A stretch of 64,000 nt of DNA. Origin: Ruminococcus sp. (lineage in GTDB: Bacteria > Bacillota > Clostridia > Oscillospirales > Ruminococcaceae). The notes under the pieces are model-generated. The model saw nothing but the letters and a program-made list of their open reading frames with translations. It searched no databases and was not told the origin of the DNA. Below, one piece after another: positions 21,482-29,286 of the stretch. The translations under genes were made by a program, and so were the position numbers. The stretch covers positions 36,922 to 100,921 of the forward strand of contig NZ_JAILMR010000036.1 in the NCBI RefSeq assembly GCF_024692365.1. Reading direction: 5' to 3'. Within the stretch, counting starts at the first letter, position 1. Each line of letters starts with the position of its first letter.

Positions 21482-21934
21482 ATGAAGATATCAACAAGAG
21501 TTGAGCTTGGTATCGTAGCACTTGCAGATATTGCCGTGAATTCGGAGAAAGGCAATACTGTATCGTCCGCGGAGATAGCGGAAAGACAAAACATATCCCA
21601 GAAGTATCTTGAACAGATCGTTCTCGGACTTCGTCAGGGCGGATTTGTCAAGGGTCAGAAAGGTTCCCACGGCGGATATGTCCTCACACGTCCTGCGGAG
21701 AAAATATTCCTTTCTGAGATACTCAACGCCCTCGATAACAATATCCTTGCCGATACTTACGAGGCGGATGATGATCAGGAAAACAACAATATCAGGGCTT
21801 CTGTAAACAGCTGTCTTTGGGGAAATATCAACAACTATATGCGGCGTTTTACCGAGCAGATGTCTCTTGCAGATCTCATAAAAGAGTGTCAGAATGAAAC
21901 CACCGAAAAGAAAAATTATATGTATTATATCTGA
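21482..21934 (+). CDS. Rrf2-family transcriptional regulator of the suf operon (CymR-like, without Fe-S cysteines)
   Basis: This 150-residue protein has an N-terminal winged helix (MKISTRVELGIVALADIA, SSAEIAERQNISQKYLEQIV, GSHGGYVL) typical of Rrf2 proteins. IscR-type regulators bind an Fe-S cluster through three closely spaced cysteines near residues 90-105. Here only two isolated cysteines occur (NSCLWG and KECQ), so cluster sensing of the IscR kind is unlikely. A CymR-like partner-protein mechanism with cysteine synthase is conceivable because cysK lies in the next operon (inference). GGAGGTGA lies before ATG 21482. Confidence 0.88.
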   Translation: MKISTRVELGIVALADIAVNSEKGNTVSSAEIAERQNISQKYLEQIVLGLRQGGFVKGQKGSHGGYVLTRPAEKIFLSEILNALDNNILADTYEADDDQENNNIRASVNSCLWGNINNYMRRFTEQMSLADLIKECQNETTEKKNYMYYI

Positions 21935-21952
21935 TAATACTTATAAATGAAT

Positions 21953-21996
21953 ACCCCCGAAGCGGACAGATCTGCACTTCGGGGGTCATATTTTTT
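21953..21996 (+). terminator. Terminator of the suf operon
   Basis: ACCCCCGAAG (21953-21962) pairs with CTTCGGGGGT (21977-21986); TTTTTT follows at 21991-21996. It may also serve the convergent gene at 22009-22755. Confidence 0.9.
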
Positions 21997-22008
21997 GTCA
22001 TGAAAATA

Positions 22009-22755
22009 TCAGGGCTGGCTATATAAAACATAGAAATCTTCGCCATCATTAACAGCCTTAACAAGGTCTATCAATTCCTGTACGGAATGTTTGTCAAGCC
22101 ATTCTTTGATCTCATGCTTCGCACATAAATAGTGGAATTGACGCTCGTCTTCATCTTTTGATTGAAACTCGGAGAATGAATCCATATCCTTCAAAGGAGT
22201 AGCTTTTTTACCGTTGTCGGTCCTTTTGACCCAGTTCTCATAGCTGTATTTTTCGCGGTAATCATTCTGTGTTGCAAGCCCTTCATCGAACCATACGGGC
22301 AGATTTCGCTGAGTATCGGATGAAATATATGAATGCAGTTCAGCGTGAGTAAATTCATGTGCGACAACATCAACATTGAAATAATCATTCGATAAACAGA
22401 TATAATCTTTCTTGGTAGGGAATGGAAACGTTGTTGTGTCTTTTTCACCTATCTTATCAGATATCTTCTTGTCATCGCAGATGACGACCATGGTGTTATC
22501 AAGACATTGCATATCCCCGTAAAAGTTTTTTACACGTGCTTTTGCTTCTGCGGTCACTTCAAGGATCTCGTCGGAGGTCAGTGAATTATCCTTGTTGAGA
22601 TATACATTATTCTCTATTTCCTGAAATTCCGGTCTGAATGGGATACTTTGGATATAGCCGATCTTTGTGAACTGAAAATACCAGACTGCTGCAATTATAA
22701 GCAGCATCAGTACAGTGAAACTGATGAAAAATTTTTTCTTTGCTCTTGCTTTCAT
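22009..22755 (-). CDS. Membrane-anchored HEXXH metallopeptidase-like protein
   Basis: This 248-residue protein has an N-terminal signal anchor (about residues 9-27) and an extracellular domain. That domain carries HEFTH (133-137) and, 21 residues after the last histidine, Glu158 in VWFDEGLA. This is the gluzincin arrangement of the peptidase-MA-like proteins, so zinc binding and peptidase activity are plausible, but the substrate is unknown. It has its own consensus promoter and lies between the suf and nif-like operons without evident relation to either. Confidence 0.75.
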   Translation of the reverse strand: MKARAKKKFFISFTVLMLLIIAAVWYFQFTKIGYIQSIPFRPEFQEIENNVYLNKDNSLTSDEILEVTAEAKARVKNFYGDMQCLDNTMVVICDDKKISDKIGEKDTTTFPFPTKKDYICLSNDYFNVDVVAHEFTHAELHSYISSDTQRNLPVWFDEGLATQNDYREKYSYENWVKRTDNGKKATPLKDMDSFSEFQSKDEDERQFHYLCAKHEIKEWLDKHSVQELIDLVKAVNDGEDFYVLYSQP

Positions 22756-22797
22756 GGTGTCGTCTCCTTTATGTTTTTTGATCTGTCTGTGATTAAT

Positions 22798-22826
22798 ATT
22801 ATACTGCTAAATATTGATAATGTCAA
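22798..22826 (-). promoter_or_regulatory. Promoter of the HEXXH-protein gene
   Basis: On the minus strand TTGACA (22821-22826) and TATAAT (22798-22803) are 17 bp apart. Confidence 0.85.
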
Positions 22827-22852
22827 CAGTTAACTTTATAATCTATCTGCTG

Positions 22853-22884
22853 TAAAAAAAATCCCCCGTCATCTGACAGGGGAT
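22853..22884 (-). terminator. Terminator at the end of the nif-like operon
   Basis: On the minus strand ATCCCCTGTC pairs with GACGGGGGAT (22875-22884 with 22861-22870), followed by eight T residues. It closes the operon beginning at 30444. Confidence 0.9.
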
Positions 22885-22888
22885 ATAT

Positions 22889-23221
22889 CTATATAATTTT
22901 ATCTGCAATAAACTTATCAAGCACAGCGTCTATTTGTCCGCTTACTTCAAACACGCGTACGTTCCTGGATATCAGATATGCTGCTGCGCCCTCGCCGATC
23001 TTTTGTACCAGCAAAGCATCGCAGTCCGAAAGCAGTTCGATTATTTTATCGAAACGTGTAGTATCATGACCGAGTGAATGCTGACAGGCAGCTACTGCAT
23101 CGCGTACATCAAGGAATTTATGACCTGTTTCATTCAGCTCATATACTCTAAAGAAATTTGCATGACCGAAGTGTTCGTTTACTGTAAAACCATCGGATGT
23201 TGCTACTGCTATTTTTGACAT
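22889..23221 (-). CDS. NifX/NafY-family cofactor-binding protein (second copy)
   Basis: This 110-residue protein belongs to the dinitrogenase iron-molybdenum cofactor family (NifX, NafY and the NifB C-terminal domain). It opens KIAVATSDGFTVNEHFGHANFF, with the HFG motif typical of the family, and closes VSGQIDAVLDKFI. Such proteins carry Fe-S cofactor precursors between assembly proteins. It is the last gene of the nif-like operon, separated from nifK by a 10-bp-stem hairpin that may lower its expression. A companion copy lies just upstream of nifB. Confidence 0.9.
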   Translation of the reverse strand: MSKIAVATSDGFTVNEHFGHANFFRVYELNETGHKFLDVRDAVAACQHSLGHDTTRFDKIIELLSDCDALLVQKIGEGAAAYLISRNVRVFEVSGQIDAVLDKFIADKII

Positions 23222-23239
23222 TTTATGTACCTCACTTTT

Positions 23240-23271
23240 AAAAATATCTCCTGCCGTCTGACAGGAGATAT
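23240..23271 (-). terminator. Intra-operon hairpin (attenuator) between nifK-like and the second nafY-like gene
   Basis: ATATCTCCTG (minus strand, 23271-23262) pairs with CAGGAGATAT (23253-23244), followed by TTTTT. It resembles a terminator but lies between two genes of one operon. Its sequence is similar to the final terminator at 22853-22884. Confidence 0.65.
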
Positions 23272-23277
23272 CTGTTA

Positions 23278-24618
23278 TTATTTATATGTTGCCAACGCAG
23301 TGTTGTAGATATCCTCTATAACTCTGAGTCCGCCTGTATAACCAACATAATTCGTTGTCATAACTATGCGGTAAGGTGTAGGACAAGCGATGGAGAGGAA
23401 GTCTGCATTGATCTCGGCTGCAAGTTCCTTATCCCAGCCGCTGCCGAGGATAAGTCCTCTGCCCTTGTGTTCAAGACCTCTGATAACGTCCTGCATAGCA
23501 CCTGCATCGGGGTCAAAATATACAGGGATCTCACGCTTGTCAGATGTAGCCTTGATGTCTGCTTCGATCTGTTCCTGATATTTTTTCGGAACATTATCAA
23601 CGATGAACTGCTCCTTTGGAACAAGTCCTGTTTCGTGAAGCAGGAACTTTGTCAGACCAACAACATATCCGGCATCGTGGAGGATATGTACATAGCTGGG
23701 AAGACCGTAACGGAATTCCAGCAGGAAAGTTGCAAGGTTGTCAAGCTCCTCATAGTAAGCTTTTTCCTCTTCTTCGATGAACTTTCTTGCCTTCTTTTCA
23801 TCGATCTCTGCACCCTGTTCAAGTGCAAAATCTACTACGCCGTTCAGGAACTTTGTAGTCTCATTTGCACCTATGGGCAGGTACCCAAACTTGAAATAAG
23901 GCTGACCGTATCTGCGCTTGAGATTTTTTACGATGGGCTCACCGTACCAGGGAGATACGAACACATTGAAGTTCGCCTTGGGTATGGTCTGCCATTCCTT
24001 TACGCCGTCCGAATGAGGTCCGAAAAGGATATTTACTTTCAGACCGAGACCTTCCAGAAGCCTCTTATACTCTTTCAGGTTGCCCTTCCAGAACTGATCC
24101 TGATAGGGTATGGAAGCTATAACGTTCACCAGATTCTTCTCCGAACGGGATGGATTTTCTTCCTCAAAACGGCTTACATACTGGTCGATTATAGCATTCA
24201 CAACTGCCGAATGTGATACATAGTTGTTCGACTTAAAGCCCGAAGTTTCAACGTGAACGATGGGTCTGTCCTCTTCATAAAGGAACTCGTCTGTGACGCT
24301 TGCAACGTCATCACCAACGATACCTGCGGTACATCCTGTAACGACAACCTGCAGATCTGTATCCAGAACCTTGTAGGTGTTCTTTATAATATTGCGGAGT
24401 CTGTCGGTTCCGCCGAATACAACTTCTTTCTCGCTGAAATTCGTGCAGGGTGCAGTTTCACCGCCTGCGTAACCTGACGAACGTTCAAAAAAGCCCTTTA
24501 TCATAACTCCGCAGCCGGGACCCGAGTGAAGTATCGGTACAGCGCGGGGGATAGCTACTACAGTCTGCAATGCGCCGATGGCACAGGTGTAGCGCTCCTG
24601 TTCAATAAGTCCTGCCAT
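23278..24618 (-). CDS. Nitrogenase-like component 1, NifK-type subunit
   Basis: This 446-residue protein of the oxidoreductase/nitrogenase component 1 family aligns with NifK from its first P-cluster cysteine. Cys12 (YTCAIGA), Cys36 (HSGPGCGV) and Cys96 (VTGCTAGIVGDD) match Azotobacter NifK Cys70, Cys95 and Cys153, and EKEVVFGG matches the NifK VFGG block. Compared with NifK (about 520 residues) it lacks the N-terminal extension. It forms a pair with the NifD-type gene 13 bp upstream. Conserved P-cluster ligands argue for a catalytic reductase, not a scaffold. Confidence 0.88.
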   Translation of the reverse strand: MAGLIEQERYTCAIGALQTVVAIPRAVPILHSGPGCGVMIKGFFERSSGYAGGETAPCTNFSEKEVVFGGTDRLRNIIKNTYKVLDTDLQVVVTGCTAGIVGDDVASVTDEFLYEEDRPIVHVETSGFKSNNYVSHSAVVNAIIDQYVSRFEEENPSRSEKNLVNVIASIPYQDQFWKGNLKEYKRLLEGLGLKVNILFGPHSDGVKEWQTIPKANFNVFVSPWYGEPIVKNLKRRYGQPYFKFGYLPIGANETTKFLNGVVDFALEQGAEIDEKKARKFIEEEEKAYYEELDNLATFLLEFRYGLPSYVHILHDAGYVVGLTKFLLHETGLVPKEQFIVDNVPKKYQEQIEADIKATSDKREIPVYFDPDAGAMQDVIRGLEHKGRGLILGSGWDKELAAEINADFLSIACPTPYRIVMTTNYVGYTGGLRVIEDIYNTALATYK

Positions 24619-24631
24619 ATTTATTTCTCCT

Positions 24632-26101
24632 TTACTTTCCCAAGAATGTGTAGGGCTCCTGATCCAGCCACCACTTTGTATAAGGGTTAGCTGAGTGCTT
24701 AGCCAGATTCTTTACGAACTCATCGTTCTCGATAGTTTCGAGTATACGCTCGCCGTAGTTTACCAGACCTTCGTAGCCCATGCCGAAATGTTCGTCACCG
24801 ACCAGAAGCGAGGGTATACCAAGCTTTGCACCCCATAGTGTCATGCCGCCATGACGTGCAAGAAGTATGTCGGGCTTGATACGGTTGAGTACGTTAACAA
24901 GTTCAAACTCCTGCTTGTTGCAGACGTTGTAGTTGGGAACATCGCCGTAATCCGATACGGTATGTCTTAGGGTATCAGCACGCTCGTCCTCGTTATCATA
25001 CTGAGGATCGTGGTGGAATATCGCAGCGCCCTGAGGCTCCATGCCCAGTTCTTTCAGCAGAGCCAGCAGAGAATGTCCGTGGGAAGCACCTGCCGTAACG
25101 TAAGCGGTCTTGCCCTTTAGCTTCTCGCGGAGAGCTTCGATCTTGGGCATATATTCCTTTTTCTTGCGTGCGAGGAATTCTTCAACTTCCTTTTCCTTGC
25201 CGATTATCTGACCCAGTTCTCTGAACCAGCGATCTGTCTGTGCAATGCCGTAAGGTGGCGAATTGCGTATCTCGGGAACGCCGAACTGCTGTTCCAGAGC
25301 TGCACCGAGATATGAACCAAGTGTGGAACAAGCCTGTATAGTCAGTGCAGCTTCACTTGAATAGCTCAGGCTGTCAACAGTTGCAAAGGGAGTGATATAG
25401 TTGGGTTCGTAACCGAACTCTGCGAACCACTCACGGAAAATATCACTGCCCCAGAAGTTGATAACATTGATGATGTTTCTCTTCTGTCTTGCAGGCTTGA
25501 TTATCTTTCTTGCGATACCGTGGTATCCCGCATCGAAGCCCGATGTCCACATCTTTGAACGGAAGCCTTCGCAGAATACTGCAACTACGGGTATACCAAG
25601 TTCTTTCTGAGCAGCATTGGTAACGCTCTCAACATCATCACCGATGATACCTGCCGCACAGGTGGTTATAACGAATATTGCACTGGGCTTAGCTCGCTTG
25701 TGTACCTCACGTATAGCAGCTTCTAGCTTCTTGCTGCCGCCGTAGATTGTATCTTTTTCCTCCAAGTTGGTGGAGTATATCTTTCTCTGTGTAGGATGGT
25801 CAAGCTGTCTGAGATATGCATTTACGCGGTAGGTGAAAGCAAATTCATGCAGGCAGGTGGAACATCCTACAGGACCGTGAGAGATTATCGCAGCGTCCTG
25901 TATAAGTGTCAGCGTACAGGCAGCGTTGGAAGTTCCGCAGCCGAGGCACTGGCTGAAAGAACGGTTCTTGTCTTTCATTTTTCCGCCGCAGGCAGAGCAA
26001 GCATCTACAAGCTCCTTAGCTGTTCCCTGAAATCCCGTGATCGAGTTCAGACGTATCTCACGTATCTCGACCTCAGGTATATTCAAATTAACTTTACTCA
26101 T
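24632..26101 (-). CDS. Nitrogenase-like component 1, NifD-type catalytic subunit
   Basis: This 489-residue protein (from ATG 26101, 8 bp after AGGAG) keeps the three NifD P-cluster cysteines: Cys55 (QCLGCGTS), Cys80 (SHGPVGC) and Cys148 (ITTCAAGIIGDD). Cys258 in TIQACSTLGSYL matches the cofactor ligand Cys275 of NifD, and His194 in DAGYHGIA matches NifD His195. At the position of the second cofactor ligand (His442) I see GYEG, that is Glu444, with a histidine six residues earlier (His438, GDEHFG). An extra pair, Cys35-x2-Cys38, precedes Cys52-x2-Cys55. Absence of nifEN and nifV suggests an active site other than homocitrate FeMo-co (inference). Confidence 0.88.
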   Translation of the reverse strand: MSKVNLNIPEVEIREIRLNSITGFQGTAKELVDACSACGGKMKDKNRSFSQCLGCGTSNAACTLTLIQDAAIISHGPVGCSTCLHEFAFTYRVNAYLRQLDHPTQRKIYSTNLEEKDTIYGGSKKLEAAIREVHKRAKPSAIFVITTCAAGIIGDDVESVTNAAQKELGIPVVAVFCEGFRSKMWTSGFDAGYHGIARKIIKPARQKRNIINVINFWGSDIFREWFAEFGYEPNYITPFATVDSLSYSSEAALTIQACSTLGSYLGAALEQQFGVPEIRNSPPYGIAQTDRWFRELGQIIGKEKEVEEFLARKKKEYMPKIEALREKLKGKTAYVTAGASHGHSLLALLKELGMEPQGAAIFHHDPQYDNEDERADTLRHTVSDYGDVPNYNVCNKQEFELVNVLNRIKPDILLARHGGMTLWGAKLGIPSLLVGDEHFGMGYEGLVNYGERILETIENDEFVKNLAKHSANPYTKWWLDQEPYTFLGK

Positions 26102-26187
26102 TATCAAAACTCCTATTCCGAATGGGTATCCCCGATTCTGTATATGACTGTGTTTCAGATAAAGTATGTCAATAATTTCAGATCATA

Positions 26188-27051
<864 letters not shown>

Positions 27052-27090
27052 TTACCTCATTTCAAATTTATATTGATTTCTTCTATATTA

Positions 27091-27142
27091 AATACCGTAT
27101 ATGGTATTTTTCTGTATACTCATATATTTCATATGGTATTTT
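27091..27142. repeat. Inverted and direct repeats between nifB and nifH
   Basis: AATACC-GTATAT-GGTATT (27091-27108) is an imperfect palindrome, and its right part TATGGTATTTT recurs 32 bp downstream (27132-27142). These are the only structured sequences in the 95-bp gap and could be a protein site or an RNA processing signal; function unknown. Confidence 0.4.
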
Positions 27143-28022
27143 AACCGTGAGAGAATGTATCCTTTCGGGTCAATCTCTGCAAGTTCTGATATATCTCTTC
27201 ACCGTAATCCTTACCGCCGGGAATACCGACAGCATCTGCACGGCATCTCTGACAATGTCTGAATACATCGATATATTTCGACGCTTTCAGTATAGCTCTT
27301 TCAAGCTCCATGCAGTCGGGTTCACGGCAGTCTTTCAACTTTGCATTTGGTATCAGCGGTATGATATTGTATATCGTAGCTCCCGCTTCGGCAACTGTTC
27401 TTGCAACTTCTTCGATATGGTCACCGTTTATCTCGGGAACGAATACCGTGTTGACTTTTAGTGTCATACCCGCATCACTGAGTATCTTTATACCTTTCAG
27501 CTGCTGCTCGATAAGTATCTTTGCAGCTTCTACACCTGTATAATGCTTGCCGTGCCAGATGATTCCATCATTGAGCTTTGCCTCTATCTCGGGATCCACA
27601 GCATTTACTGTGACCGTAAGCGAATCGATACCTACATCAAGTATCTCCTGTGCTTTCTCTGCCAGAAGTAATCCGTTAGTGCTCATGCATTTTACAAGCT
27701 CGGGATATTCCTCCTTTATCAGCTTGAAAGTCTCCAGTGCATATGGACTTGCAAGTGTATCGCCCGGTCCTGCTATTCCAGCAACGTGTATATCGGGACA
27801 GACCTCAAGTGCCCTTCTGATAGCATCTAATGCTTCCTCCGGGGTTATAACTGTCCTGCTGACACCGGGTCGGATCTCGTAATTGTTGAAACTTCGTTCG
27901 CAGAACCGACATTCGATATTGCAGCTCGGGCTTATGGGAAGATGTATTCGTCCCGACCCGTTTTTCTCGCCTCTGGCAAAGCAGGGATGCTTTGTAGTCA
28001 GCTCTTCGTATGAGATCGCCAT
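27141..28022 (-). CDS. nifB: NifB-like radical SAM cofactor-assembly protein
   Basis: This 293-residue protein is the short NifB form without a C-terminal NifX domain. It has HPCF (His12-Cys14), GRIHLPISPSCN, the radical SAM triad Cys34-x3-Cys38-x2-Cys41, Cys112 in KCMSTNGL, and the C-terminal pair Cys257-x2-Cys260 (HCQRCRADAVG). The cysteine that canonical NifB has six residues after the triad, just before the RPGV block, is replaced: the segment reads CERSFNNYEIRPGV. ATG 28022 follows GGGAGGTGG and overlaps the end of the nafY-like gene by 25 bp. It probably builds the Fe-S-carbide precursor. Confidence 0.88.
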   Translation of the reverse strand: MAISYEELTTKHPCFARGEKNGSGRIHLPISPSCNIECRFCERSFNNYEIRPGVSRTVITPEEALDAIRRALEVCPDIHVAGIAGPGDTLASPYALETFKLIKEEYPELVKCMSTNGLLLAEKAQEILDVGIDSLTVTVNAVDPEIEAKLNDGIIWHGKHYTGVEAAKILIEQQLKGIKILSDAGMTLKVNTVFVPEINGDHIEEVARTVAEAGATIYNIIPLIPNAKLKDCREPDCMELERAILKASKYIDVFRHCQRCRADAVGIPGGKDYGEEIYQNLQRLTRKDTFSHG

Positions 28023-28369
28023 TTGTCCACCTCCCATTGTTTTTCTTCCATTAGCAGACATATTGCCTGCTCGATATCAAGCGGTATCTGATAAACAGTC
28101 TTTCCGTTTTCTTCAATATACTTCTTTGCCCCGGGACCAACCCTTTGCGCAACTATCGCAGACACATCGTTCAGCTGTTCAAGCACTGCGCCGAACTTTG
28201 ATACTTCGTGCCAGCCGCCGTTGCACGGGGGACGAACTTCTGTCTGACCTGTAATGTCATATTCCTCTTTTTCGGTATCAAGCGTTAGGATATAAAACCT
28301 TTCTGCCGAACCGAAATGACTGTCTACCTTAACTCCGTCGGAGCTTGCAAATGCTATTTTATAAATCAT
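27998..28369 (-). CDS. NifX/NafY-family cofactor-binding protein (first copy)
   Basis: This 123-residue protein opens KIAFASSDGVKVDSHFGSAE, the NifX/NafY core, and has a CNGGWHE motif near residue 49 that is common in proteins related to the NifB C-terminal domain. It probably binds the NifB product, as the missing NifX domain of the downstream short NifB would. It is co-transcribed with cysK (13 bp upstream) and overlaps nifB by 25 bp, implying translational coupling. Compared with the second copy it is 13 residues longer. Confidence 0.9.
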   Translation of the reverse strand: MIYKIAFASSDGVKVDSHFGSAERFYILTLDTEKEEYDITGQTEVRPPCNGGWHEVSKFGAVLEQLNDVSAIVAQRVGPGAKKYIEENGKTVYQIPLDIEQAICLLMEEKQWEVDKWRSHTKS

Positions 28370-28382
28370 TAACTCACCGCTA

Positions 28383-29285
28383 TCAGAATAATCCTGTACT
28401 GAAATATCTGTCGCCTCTGTCAGGAAGTACGACCACGATATTTCCCTTATCTATCGTTTTAGCCAGCTTTAAAGCCGCCGCAACAGCCGCGCCCGAAGAC
28501 GAACCCGCGATTATTCCCTCGTTCCTTGCGAGATCGCGTACTGTTGAAAAAGCTTCTTCATCGTTGACTTTTATAACTTTATCCACAAGACTGATATCCA
28601 TCGTATCGGGGATAAAATCATTGCCGATGCCCTCGATATTATAGTCGAAGTGTTCGCCGCCTCCTATGGTCGAGCCTTCGGGATCGGCGAGGACACCGAC
28701 CGTTTTGCCGTGTTCTTTCAGATATCTTACGATACCCGAGTAAGTTCCGCCGCTGCCTGCACCTGCTACCAGATAGTCGATATCACCATTCAGATCGTCG
28801 AATATCTCTTTGCCTGTGCCTTCGTAATGTGCCAGAGGATTGTTGGGGTTTTTGAACTGTCCCAGAGATATCGAATCAGGTATCTGAGCTTTCAGCTCAT
28901 CAGCCTTACGTACTGCACCGAGCATACCCTCTGCACGCGGCGTATTTATTACCTCCGCACCAAGGGCTCTCATGAGAGCTTGCTTTTCAGCGGAAAATTT
29001 CGTCGGGACAGTGAAGATCACTCTGTAACCTCTTCCGAGTGCTGCGAATGCAATTCCCAGTCCCGTATTGCCTGCGGTAGCTTCAATTATCGTACCGCCC
29101 TTTTTTAAGAGACCCTCTTCTTCGGCTGCCTTGACCATGTATTCACCTATGCGGTCTTTGACGCTTCCCGAGGGATTATACATTTCCAGCTTTGCGTAAA
29201 TATGTACATCGGGGGAGACCCCCATATTTGTCAGCCTGACAAGTGGTGTGTGACCGATAAGGTCATGCATATTCTCATACAGCAT
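28383..29285 (-). CDS. cysK: Cysteine synthase (O-acetylserine sulfhydrylase, CysK/CysM type)
   Basis: This 300-residue PLP enzyme makes cysteine from O-acetylserine and sulfide. The PLP lysine lies in PSGSVKDR (about residue 42), the substrate loop in EATAGNTGLG, and the phosphate-binding loop in AGAGSGGTYSG. GSSSGAA near the C-terminus is family-typical. It starts one base after the cystathionine enzyme gene, with GAGGTAAAG as shared ribosome site, and is followed by the nif-like genes. This places the cysteine step in the same transcript as the nitrogenase-like enzyme. Confidence 0.95.
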   Translation of the reverse strand: MLYENMHDLIGHTPLVRLTNMGVSPDVHIYAKLEMYNPSGSVKDRIGEYMVKAAEEEGLLKKGGTIIEATAGNTGLGIAFAALGRGYRVIFTVPTKFSAEKQALMRALGAEVINTPRAEGMLGAVRKADELKAQIPDSISLGQFKNPNNPLAHYEGTGKEIFDDLNGDIDYLVAGAGSGGTYSGIVRYLKEHGKTVGVLADPEGSTIGGGEHFDYNIEGIGNDFIPDTMDISLVDKVIKVNDEEAFSTVRDLARNEGIIAGSSSGAAVAAALKLAKTIDKGNIVVVLPDRGDRYFSTGLF

Positions 29286-29286
29286 A

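Noticed and set aside
23278..26101. Protochlorophyllide/chlorophyllide reductase or coenzyme F430 (CfbCD) enzyme
   Set aside because: Those members lack the full six-cysteine P-cluster set and an accompanying NifB; here all six are present and nifB is in the operon.
26128..26172. TTGACA in the nifH-nifD gap as an internal promoter
   Set aside because: The hexamer at 26167-26172 (minus strand) has no acceptable -10 at 16 to 18 bp spacing.
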